Origin: Phaeosaccion multiseriatum
Taxonomy: Eukaryota; Ochrophyta, other classes
Length of the DNA stretch: 64,000 nucleotides
Reading direction: 5' to 3'
Assembly: GCA_965112735.1 (NCBI GenBank)
Contig: OZ218950.1
Coordinates: forward strand, 4,402,001-4,466,000
The notes beneath the pieces were generated by a model. The model did not search any database. It saw only the letters and a list, made by a program, of their open reading frames with translations, and had not been told where the DNA came from. Every line of letters begins with the position of its first letter. Position 1 is the first letter of the stretch. Shown here piece after piece: positions 24,201 to 34,900 of this stretch. The position numbers and the translations under genes were made by a program.

Positions 24201-26002
24201 TCGGAGGGAAGGAGGGAGGGAAGACAGAGAGGGAGGGAAGGGAAAGAGGTACAGAAGGGAGAGAGGGAGGGCATGATGGCTCAGACTCTTGTCCAGTGCC
24301 GAATGTTGCTGTTCCACTCCGTATGCGAGCCGTGCGTTGAAACCCTCTCTTCCTGCTCCTCCTCCTCCCCCCCCTCCCATGTATCCCTAGTTAAAGCGCC
24401 CCTGCGGGAGAAGGCACAAGCTCAAGGCGTGGTGAAGGAGCCGACGATGCGTGGGCCTCATGTGGACGCAGGAGTCCCCCAGACCGAGCCGTGGGTCGTA
24501 CAGCAGTTGGTCGCACAGCAGGCTATCGTGAGCATCCACGTTGATGTGAACCCTTCTGCCAAACCAACTGCCCCCACCAGCAAGATAAGCATCGTTGCTG
24601 AGGTGAGGAGCAGCGCCACATCGTCACCTCTTCCTCCTTCTCCACTTGGAACGACGGAACAAGGCAGAGGAGAGGAGGAGAACGGAGGAGGAGAGCGACA
24701 AGAGGGAGGCAGTAATGGACCAATCGCGCAGCAGCAGCAGAAGAACAATCAGCAACAAGAACAAGAACAAGAACAAGAACAAGAAGACTTGTCGATGATG
24801 AGAGTGTTTAGCGGCTCCTTCCGCCCCCAGCAAGTCAGTCAGGCCCTCGGCCGGAGCGTGGACAACAAGCTGGGGCTGTTGCACCTGAGCGAGGAGGACC
24901 TGCTGCTGCTGCTGGGCCGTCTTCAGCTGCAGTCCAAGAGCTCTTCTACCGTGCCCATGCCGCCCATCCCCTCCATGCAAGGAGGAGGGGCGGAGGTGGG
25001 GGATGAAGGACAGGCGGGAGAGCAAAAGTGGCTCATACTGCAGCAGGTGTGTGTGTGTGTATGTGTATATGTGTATATGTGTATATGTGTGTGCGTGTGC
25101 GTGTAGATCCCATCCGATGCATCTGGACGATGTGGAGAGGTCCTGATGTTCGCTATTGTATCAACAACTCCTGACGTATCACCAACGGCTACCCCTGCGT
25201 GGACACCGCTCCCCCATTTGCAGCTGTCAGGCCCGGACAGCACGGCTCCTACCGCAGAGGAGGAGGAACAAGAGGACGGGCCTTTAGACGCAGCCACAGT
25301 AAGCTCATGGAACAGTGTAGCCTACCGCCGCTCCCTCTTGTGGGGGCCGCTCATTCGGCGGATACGCAGGATTCTCTTCGGCGCGCTGCGACGGGTTACC
25401 GCTCTGAGGAGGGGGGATTGCAGTGGATGCAAGGAAGCGCAGTGGTTGGCGACGCAGCGGATCACCATCTTGCAGCTGGCGGTGGGGCGCGTGGTGACCG
25501 AAGGTCAGATGGGAGGGACGGAGGGAAGGAGGGACGGACAGAGGGACGGAGGGACGGAGAGAAGGACGGAGTGATTGGGGCCAGCGAAGGAGGAGGAGGA
25601 GGAGTAGGATAGGACGGGGCATGTCTAGTCTGGGCGGAAGGGACTTTGTCCCTGTCCGTCTATAGCCCATGATCCCCTGCCAACCAATGCTCAAAACACA
25701 CACGCACACTCACACCGCCCCTCTCTTCAATTGCATCGTGTTATTACATGACCTTACGACAGTGAACTTGCACATTCAGCGCCGCAACGCCCTGCGCTAC
25801 TCCAGCATGGTGCGACAAGAGCGCAAAAAGGGCTCTCCGCATGACGTCATAGTTGCTTCTCTGAAAGGGCCATCGGCGCCTGTGCTGGAGTGGGGGGAAG
25901 CGCTTAAGAAGCGCAGAACGGAGGGAGCTGGGGTGACAGTGGATGAGGTAGGCACGGAAAACACAGGCAAGACGGAGGAGATAGACCGGTGGCGCCTGAA
26001 CT

Positions 26003-26044
<42 letters not shown>

Positions 26045-26887
26045 GCGATGGTGGTGCTAAGGACAGGCGGCCAGAGGACCCCGATGAAGACCAGCGAGAG
26101 CAGGAACAACACCACCACCAGCAGCGAGAGCAAGAGCAAGAGTTAGAGCACGAGGAAGAGGCGGGGTGGGGGGAGGTCGGAGGAGAGGGAGAGGGAGATG
26201 GATACAGGGACGGAGAAGGAGGAGGGGAAGGAGGAGGGGCAGAGGAGGTAGAGGCCTTGCTGGCGGCACTGCTCGACAATAAGAGCAGCCCTCTGCATCT
26301 GCCTGCCCCAACCTCGGCGCTACTCTCTGTGAAAGTGACGCTGGAGAAGCTGTGTACAGTGGTGCGCTCTCAGCTGCTAGCGGGCCTCAAGGCCAGCAAG
26401 GTGTCTGCCTTGAGCCTGCAGACGGGGCGGAAGGTGCGAGTCAGGACGGGAGAGATACCCTCCTCTCCGTTCACGCGGCGGCTGCCCGAAGCTGTAGGGG
26501 TGGACTTGGCGGCTACTACTGAGACTCCCGACGATGGGCCCCACGACCACCAGCAACGGGGAAAATTGGTGACACAGCAGCAAGAGTTGATGCTGATGCA
26601 GCCCGTCGTTTCCTCGACGTTGGAGGACGCAGCGGAGGCTCTGGAGGGGGTCATCCATGATGCCCTCACAGTGCTTCCGTGGTCCGCGGACACCCTTGTG
26701 CGCCTCCAGAGCGACCTTCGTGTGATGCAGCTCGTGCTGCTGCACTGCCCTCCTCCAGCGGCCGCAGCAGCGCTGAATGGCAGCGTGCGTAAGGGCAAGG
26801 GAGGAGGGTTGGCACCATCTGGAGCCGCAGCAGTTGGTGATACAGGAGGAGGAGGAGTCAAGAAGAAGAGCTTAGGGGAGAGGCACA

Positions 26888-26948
<61 letters not shown>

Positions 26949-27466
26949 GGACGAGCCTGTACAGGTCGTACTGGGGACGGGTGGGGAAGACGACTGGGTC
27001 AAGGAGGGACCCTCCACCACTAGTGCCAATGGTGGCCATCATCATTCCGGTGCCATCCAAGAGCTGGCTGCGAGTGTGCGTGAAGGTGTGCAGAGGAAGG
27101 TGGGTGCCAACCGAGAGCTCTCGTCGGAGCTCATCTTCCTTCGTCAATGGAAGATCAGGAAGGACCGCAGCACATGGCAGGAAGACCGGCTGAGGGCGGT
27201 GGACGAGGAGTATGCCATTGCCGCTGCTGGTGCTGCCGCTGCTGCTGCGGGGGCTGTATCACCAACTGCTGCAGCTGCGAGGGGACTTAACCAGCGTGAG
27301 GCACGCATCGAGGCGGCAGAGCCCCGCGGGAGGAGGGAGATCATGGCAGCGTTGGACATGTATCGCAGGAGCGTGCAGCAGCAGTTGGTGATACAACAAC
27401 AGCAGGAGGAACGGCCGCCACGGGGGGGAGGGCTGCAAGGCAAGCACATGATGAGGAGTAGAGCCG

Positions 27467-27500
<34 letters not shown>

Positions 27501-27669
27501 TGGTGGTACACCAGGAGGAGCGTCTCACCAACAGCAGCCCGCTATCGCTACTTGTCCCGCGCTGTTCCCCGCCTTGCAGCAGAGCACCCAGAGCCACCAC
27601 TTCACGCACTCCGACAGCAAGCCCTTTGTGTACGATGAAGAGGACCCTCCTCCTATACACACATGGTGA
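18011..27669 (+). CDS. Large multi-C2-like protein of unknown function (2,622 residues)
   Basis: Nine exons: 18011-20714, 21016-21215, 21484-21678, 21791-22962, 23268-23570, 23857-24191, 24391-25046, 25107-25503, 25763-27669; 7,869 nt, every junction in phase. The ATG at 18011 is the first in the frame. Several segments have the beta-strand rhythm of C2 domains: the N-terminus (VHLRSVQLSTSKAGAYLQL), about residues 275-435 (GRIHVVGVEVRDMQ, LVVELWGN, FLVGIGTMSLWGLLEYPG), about 515-560, about 780-900 (SSIVTVQASVLTYRL, ISGTLLLRFRW) and a part spanning exons 4-6 (HILGFALSDSLLGSVKEVC, FTISLSIYD). Glu, Gln, Ala and Gly runs separate these islands. No catalytic motif and no clear membrane segment is seen. 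Multi-C2 scaffold proteins at centrioles or membranes are possible analogues, but C2 assignment is by eye and I assign no function. Confidence 0.75.
20729..20776. repeat. (CACT)n microsatellite
   Basis: About eleven CACT/TCAC units follow the exon-1 donor of the C2-like gene. A shorter copy of the same unit occurs at about 20943-20971 in the same intron. Confidence 0.9.
20806..20926. repeat. GC-palindromic minisatellite (GGCCGGCGCCAGCCGGCC + TGATTACTGATTAT)
   Basis: Four imperfect tandem units of about 37 bp alternate a GC-rich core made of nested GCCGGC/GGCGCC palindromes with an AT-rich TGATTACTGATTATG spacer. The array lies in intron 1 of the C2-like gene between two CACT microsatellites. 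Units are clearly longer and more structured than the surrounding simple repeats. Confidence 0.88.
21218..21271. repeat. (GT)n microsatellite after a donor site
   Basis: About 26 GT units begin immediately after the GTGCGT donor of exon 2 of the C2-like gene. Confidence 0.95.
23139..23258. repeat. (CTC)n microsatellite ahead of an acceptor
   Basis: A long CTC run, about 35 units, ends a few bases before the acceptor of the exon at 23268 in the C2-like gene. It acts as an extended polypyrimidine tract. Confidence 0.93.
26007..26042 (+). repeat. CAG repeat coding for polyglutamine
   Basis: About 12 CAG codons in the last exon of the C2-like gene code for an uninterrupted Gln tract. A second tract of similar type, about 19 codons, occurs at about 26890-26946 in the same exon. 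Confidence 0.95.
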
Positions 27670-28031
27670 CTGGGGTGATGGGGGTCTGACTTGGTTACTG
27701 GGACCAGCTATGCGAAGGCTTGCACCACAAGCCGATCGAGGTTGAGAGTGAGGCAGTGAGGCAGTGAGGCAGGCACGCAAGCGATCATGCATGCCTTCTC
27801 TCTGTTGATGAGTAGTTGGTAGGAGGAAAGGGAGGAGAGGCCGGTGGGGAAGAGAAGAAGAAAAGGAAGAGAGGGAGAGGAGAATTGCGGACTCGGTTCT
27901 TGGGCTATGGAGAGTATGGCTGTGGAAACAAAAATCAAAATATATACAAACGATAATAGTGAATTACAACATGCCTCCTACTTTTGCTCTGCCTACTGTG
28001 TGCTCTAGTACTTTCCCCTGCATGCCCCACC
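27670..28031. other. Convergent 3' intergenic region
   Basis: The 362 bp separates the stop of the plus-strand C2-like gene from the stop of the minus-strand giant gene. It is AT-rich at about 27925-27970, where 3'-end processing signals for either gene could lie. No coding signal is seen. Confidence 0.5.
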
Positions 28032-31000
28032 TCACAGGAAGTCGAGCACGAGTTTGTCCGTTACGGCATCGGCCACCTTGGAGCAGATGGCGTTAAAGAG
28101 AGCGTCGCTCGCCCGTGCCCCCTGCGCGATTTTCTGAAACGCTTGCGCGAGATCTCCGCCCCCAAGAGCTGTCCGCACTGAGCAGCCTCCCGCAGTGGCG
28201 AGGACTTGAAGAGCCGCGTGAGAGGCGTATGCGCCAAAGGCAATGACGTCGGTCTTCATATCCGGGTGCGCAGTCCTCATGCTCGAGATGAAGGCTGCTG
28301 CAGCCACGGAGTCGTCCGCCCCTCCATCTGACATGAAAATGATGTGGGGTAGGGCTCCAGGCGGGGTTGCTGCGACCTGCAAGTAAGCTTCGTTCATCGC
28401 GGGAGCAAACGACGTCCCACGGCCGTGCATGGACAGACTCGCGGCGCTCGCCAATACATCAATCGGCTGCTGAGCGTATACAGTCCGGGCAATTGAATCG
28501 AACTGAATCACAGTCACGAGGTCTCGTCCGCCCTGATTCTTGCTTCGCGCAGAGAGGAAGCCCTCGTACGCCCTCACGAGGTCATACCACGGGTTCCCTG
28601 ACATGGATCCACTTTCGTCCAGCACAAAGACGAAGTGAATGCCCGGTGCGCGGGTAAGAGGGCGTGCTCCACCAACGCCATCATCCACCAAAGAGATGCT
28701 CTTGAGGTAACGGCCGACGTCCTGACCCTCCTCAGAAGTGGTGGTGCCAGAAGCCGCCGCCGCCTCCTCCCGCTTCTTGAGGCTCTTCGCGACGAGCCCC
28801 TCCATCTGTCTGTCCATGGCGGCAGTCGCAAGCGGGTCCACTTGGCAGTGCATCACGAGCAGCTTCTTGGCGATGACGAGGTCGAAGGCTTTCTTGAGGT
28901 CTAGGAGTGACTCCTTGCTCTTGTCTGGATGGTCGTCACTCACGACCACCCCGGGTGCGAGTCCGCTGGTGAAGACGGTTCCATGGCATGGGTTGTCGGT
29001 AAACAGGATGATGAATCTGGCGATGCCTTTCCAGTCGTCCCACTTGGCGACTCTCTTTAGCGCCCCAGCCACGTCTTCCGCGTCGTCCCTCCCTCCGCTC
29101 GGAGATTGGATAGTCTTGAGCTGCTGAATGAACTCGTTTGCATCCGTCGTGAAGTGAGAGGAGACGTTGGCCCCACTCCCTTCGCCAGTACCCTCGGTCA
29201 CAAAATGTGTCTTCTCGTGCGTATCCCCGTAGTCCCGGAAGGCCAAGAAGGACAGACGGACTTCAAACTCTTGCTCAGGATGATGCTTGGTCACCTTGGA
29301 AGCAATTGAGTTGTCCCCTACCACAATGCTGTCCACCTGGGCCACCAGCTGGCGGTGAAGCCCCGCCATGCTTCCCGTCACGTCAATGACAAAGGCGAGG
29401 TCAATGACGATCTTGCCAGGGTCGCTGCCCGAGCAAATCATGAGCTCTCGATCTGTCCTCAGATGGTTGTGCAGCTGCTCAAAGCGAGACCAGCGCTCCT
29501 GCCCCAGCAGGTGCTCCACATCGATTTGATCTGCTCCACGCGCCACCAGGCACAGCTGCTCCCACTCCTTAAACAGGGCTCGAGAGCACGATGCCGCGTC
29601 GTCGTCCCCAGTCTGCTCTCTTCCTGCCGCCGCAGCGTCCATTTGGTCACACAAGCTCTTGAGAGCCTCGGGTATCGCGCTCGACAGGGCCGCCGCAATC
29701 CAGCGACCATAGAGCTGCTGTACGTTGGCCTGCTCCATGCCCACCGCGATACCAATCACATCAATGTCCCTACTCTGACACTCTGCCTGCGCCTGCGTGA
29801 GTCGCGCAGCACTGCTGCTGTGGCCGTCGGTCAGGACGAAGATCTTGGAAGGATGCTGCTGCCAAGATAGCAGGGACATGGCCAGCGAAACAGCCTCTGC
29901 GTCGCACGTGCGCCTCTGCTCGCGTGGGCGGAGGCGCGCAAACAAGGACAACGCCGCCCCAGGGCTCCACTCCTGTCCGGGCGCCTTGACGAGCTGCGCC
30001 TCCTTGCCGAAGAGAATCACATATGTGTCCTCAATGCCCACCTCCTGCAGCGCACCCAAGAGGACCACCAAGGCCTCGAGCGAGCTCTGCAGCAAATGAC
30101 CTTCCATCGACTGACTAATGTCCACTGCAATCGCCACGGCGTACTGACGCTGTCCGCCACAAGTCCGAGCAGAGAAAAACTTTTTGTAGGAAAAGTCTGT
30201 GCTCACGGCCTTGATGAGCCCAGGGAGGTCGAGCTGGCTGCCCTTGAAGGCGGCCTGTCTCCTCGTGAAGCGGTTGAAGGGGAAGAGAAGAGTCTCCATC
30301 ACAGCTGCGGTCTCTCCGATCACGCCTTGGAGCTTGCAGCTCAGGGTGATCCACTGCTCCATTGCCTGCTGTGCATCGGCAGGGAAGCGGCTCTCGAGCT
30401 CCACACACAAGGCATTGCAGCGACTGGGGAAGTCTTGTAGCGTGGCGCTGACCTGATCTTCGTCCTCGCCCAGCAGCGACGAAACCTGCCCGGCTCTGTC
30501 CATCTTCACTAGCGCCCGATCACGAAGGTGCTTCACTCGTTCCTCGATGCGGGCCTCCCCGCCGGGGGAGCTGACCGAGTACATGAGTGGGGGCCGTGCC
30601 ACTCCCTCTTGGAGAGCTGTCCCAATGTCCAGTGGGCTCGAGTGCAGCTCGTAGAAGCGCATGCTCCCTCCAAAGTCTCGAGCACTCCCAGAGAGGTGTT
30701 GCAGATCAGGCTCAAAGATGCTGCTGCTCTTGGTTGGTGGCCTGCCTCCGGCGCTCTTGGTTGGTGGCGCCGCGGCAGCCTTTACAGCGCCGTAGTCCTC
30801 CCGCATCACTCGCTTGAGGGATCGCGTCACCATCTGGTGCAGAACAAGCGGCAGAGCGCCCCCTTCCTCCCGCCTCGCCTTGTCCAGCAGCGTCGCCTGC
30901 GAGATGGGAAAGTAGAGCTCATTCGAGATAATCTTGAGCTTGGCATCCAGCCTCCCTGCAAACTCCCGCTCGCTGTCCTGGCGTGTGTGGAGGATGGCAA

Positions 31001-31915
31001 GCTCCACCTCGCACTGAGTCCGCAGCTCGACGAGGTCGAGCTCATTGCCGCTCATGTCCTGTCCTTTGCGGGGAGCAATCTCCTGGGAGAGGGCGTCCGT
31101 GATGACGATGGAGATGCGGCGCTGGAAGGGCTCTCGAGGGGCCACGAACAAGCCCCCCTGAGGGTTGGACCAAATCGCTTTGAGGCAGCTGCCGATGTGA
31201 GAGCTCTCGTCGTGAGAGAAGCCCGCCAGCACTCGCTCCCCTACACGCAGTGAAAAGGGCTCGTCCATATGCTTGAGGATGCGGCCTCTGTTGGCGTCCC
31301 CCAACGTGGCCACGGCGAAGCGGCACTCGAGGCGGCGAAGCACCTCCATAAGCACCGTCACCATCTCCGCCACGCTGTTACTCACTCGTGTCATGGAGCC
31401 GCTATTGTCCACAAGCACCGCCCACTCAATCTCCACGGGCTCTCCTGCTCGCTCCAGGCTGTCTTGGCTCACAATGGCACGGCAGTCCGAGAGTAAGTCC
31501 TTGACGAGCATAGCGAGGCCCTCGCTCTCCGCCAGCAGCTGGTATGTCCACTTCTCCTGCCTACCCTTGGACGCACGGAACTCAGATGGCAGCACCAGCA
31601 CGCGCGGATCATGCTGTAGCCTAATGTTCCCGGCTCTCTCAAACGTTTCGGTAATGTCCTGGTCACCCATCTTGCGCTCGATGTCCTTGGCGCCCAGCTG
31701 CAAGCTGACCTTGGCGAGCTGCATCTCTGCATACTCTTGCTCCTCAATCTCGGAAGCGTTGACAATCTTGAGGTCGCTCCTGTGAATGGGGGGGGGGCAG
31801 GATCGACACAGTCAAGGCGTCGTGCTCAGGATGGAGAGCATACAGGACATTATTGCTCACACACACGCACCCACACGCACACGCACGCACGCACATGCAC
31901 GCACGCACACGCACG

Positions 31916-31989
<74 letters not shown>

Positions 31990-34900
31990 TGGAAGGACCC
32001 TTACCGGCTGATCTTCTTGTTCTTCTTCTTTCTGGCCGGTTCGGTCGGCCTCGTGCTCGGCAGTGGGGGGTGCTGGCGCTCAGGAGGCCTCACGAGGGTC
32101 TTTGGGTTGGGAGCAAATTCGACTGTCTTTGGCGCCTCGAATGACGCATCGACAGGAGTGGACCTGGCCGGGAGCGCTCTGGGTAGCACATCATCCATGT
32201 CTAGCTGAATCTCGCCCAGTTTCACATGATTGACCTTCACCGATGTATTCGCGGCGGCGGCCTGCCTCTCCTCCCACAGGGAGCTCACCAGCTCGTTAAC
32301 ATCGTCCATATCTCCCCCCTCCTCCCCACCCCAGTCTCGCTGCCCCCCCCGCTCCTTCACCCCCCAGTTCTGCATGGCCGAGTTCTCGAAGGGGTCATCC
32401 TCATCCTCTTCTGGTGCTTGTTCAAAGGCCCGCAGCGCCTTCTGCTTGTCACTCGGATCGTCCAGCGGCACCTCAAAGTCTGCCTCCTTGTCCATTCTCT
32501 TGCCACTCGACACGTTCAGCCTCATCTCGTCGGGAATGTTGAGGGACTGGATGCTCTTCTCAAGCTTGCCCATCTCCCTCGCCAGCAGCCCCTCGGCTGT
32601 CCTGCTGCCCAGCTTCTTGAGACGCTGCTGGATCGCGTCCATCACCAGCAAATTGGACAGCCCTACCCGCACGAAGTCGCTCGTAACGCTGCGCTGCTCT
32701 TCGCCCTCGTCTTCCTGCCGCTGTCCCATCTCCCAGAAGCTAGCGTAGCCTTGTCTCCAACTCTTGCTCGACTCCGTGAGAGCAGGGATGCCTCGGCTGA
32801 GCTGCGCGCCCCCCACTGGATCGGACAAGCCTGGCGCTGAGGGAGCCTCTCCCAATGGAGTGGTGTCCGAGGCCACGAGGCAGTCCATCCTTAGTTCCAC
32901 CTTGGCATTGTCGAGCTGAAGCTTGGCACTCTCCAGAGCCCTCTTTGCCTCGTCCAGCTGCTGCTCATCACTCCTCGATGCTTGGTACGCCTGTTTGTGT
33001 ATTCGGGGACCGGGTACAGGATGGGTACATGAGTCCACCTTAACAGCAAGACGCCGTATACTGTTGGTTTGACCTCCTCCTCCTTCTTCTCCTCCTCGTC
33101 CTCCCCCGCTCCCTTATCCTCCTCCTCTTTCTCCTCCGCCTTCTCTTCCTCTTCCTCTTTCTCCTCCTCATCCTCTTCCTCCTCCTCCTCCTCCTCCTCC
33201 TCCTCCTCCTCCTCCTCCTCCTCCTCTTCCTCCTCCCCCTCCTCCCCATGCTTCCTCCCCTCACCTGAACACCGAGTCGCATACCCTCTTGCATCCCCTT
33301 GGACACCTCAAACGCGTGGTCCTGGAACTGCACCTTGGAGGACCCAATCAGAATAGCCGCAGAGTCCCCTATAGCTGCCTCAGGGGGGGCATGGCTCACA
33401 TCACCAAAGGTGGTACTTGCCATCTCACCCCTCCTCTCCCCCGGGAGTGACGCATTGGCGGCCTCTCCAGGCCCAGCGCTGCAGGGCGTCTCTCCTTCAG
33501 CCGCTCGAGCAGTGCCCTGAGAAGGACAACCGCGCTCTCCCTGCCGAGCTCCAAGGAACTCCCCCCCCCCGGCCCCTCCTGCCCGTCCAGCAGAGGTCGG
33601 TGCGATTCCACCCAGATCCTGGCCGTAACCCTGGTCCTGACTCTGGCCCTGATCCTGACCCTGACCCTGACCCTCACCCTCACCCTGCCCCTCACCCTGG
33701 CCCTTACCCTGACCCTGGCCCTGACCTTCACCCTGACCCTGACCCTGACCCTGACCCTTACCCTGACCCTGACCCTGACCGTGGTCCTGATCTTGACCCT
33801 GACCCTGACCCTGACCCTGACCCTGACCAAGCCCCTGGCCCTGACCCTGACTCTGACCCTGGGCCTCACCCTGACCCTGACCCTGGCCCTCACCCTGGCC
33901 CTGACCTTGGCCCTGACCCTGACCCTGACCCTGACCCTGACCCTGGCCCTGACCCTGACCCTGACCCTGACCCTGGCCCTGGCCCTCACCCTGACCCTGA
34001 CCAAGCCCCTCACCCTGACCCTGACCCTGACCCTGATCCTGACCCTGACCGTGGTCCTGACCTTGACCCTGACCCTGACAATGACCCTGACCCTGACCCT
34101 GACCCTGACCCTGACCCTGACCCTGACCCTGACCCTGACTCTGACCCTGGGCCTCACCCTGACCCTGACCCTGACCCTGGCCCTCACCCTGGCCCTGACC
34201 TTGGCCCTGACCCTGACCCTGACCCTGACCCTGACCCTGACCCTGACCCTGACCCTGACCGTGGCCCTGATCTTGACCCTGACCCTGACCCTGACCCTGA
34301 CCAAGCCCCTGACCCTGATCCTGACCCTGACCCTGACCAAGCCCCTGACCCTGACCCTGACCCTGACTCTGACCCTGGCCCTCACCCTGGCCCTGACCCT
34401 GACCGTGGCCCTGATCTTGACCCTGACCCTGACCCTGACCCTGACCCTGACCCTGACCCTGACCCTGACCCTGACCCTGACCCTGACCCTGACCAAGCCC
34501 CTGACCCTGGCCCTGATCCTGATCCTGACCCTGACCTTGACCCTGGCCCTGACCCTGACCCTGACCCTGACCCTGGCCCTCACCCTGGCCCTGACTCTGA
34601 CTCTGACCCTGGGCCTCACCCTGGCCTTGACGTTCATCTGGTGAGGTAGAGCATCTCCCCGTGGCAACCCCCTGATCTGCTGACTCCTTTTCCCAAGAGG
34701 CTCTGCAGAGAAGGTCATGGTCCTCCAGACGCATCAAGCCTGCCACCACGAGGAAGGAGCCGACGCTCCTCGCCAGGGCGTCGTGGCCTTGCGAGGCTTC
34801 ACCTCTCGACTGCAGCACCAGAGAGATGCCATGGGAGATGCTGCGCAACCCGGCGACAGCGATGCGACGATCAGAGGTTAGATTGTCGTCCCCACTCAAG

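Noticed and set aside
33620-34640. Internal telomeric repeat or chromosome-end fusion
   Set aside because: The unit is TCAGGG rather than TTAGGG, it keeps the reading frame of the surrounding exon, and unique coding sequence continues on both sides.
33417-34649. Long plus-strand frames of Pro-Asp and Thr-Leu repeats, and a minus-strand Arg-Val frame
   Set aside because: They are alternative readings of the hexanucleotide repeat. The Gly-Gln frame is the one that connects in phase to flanking non-repetitive exons.
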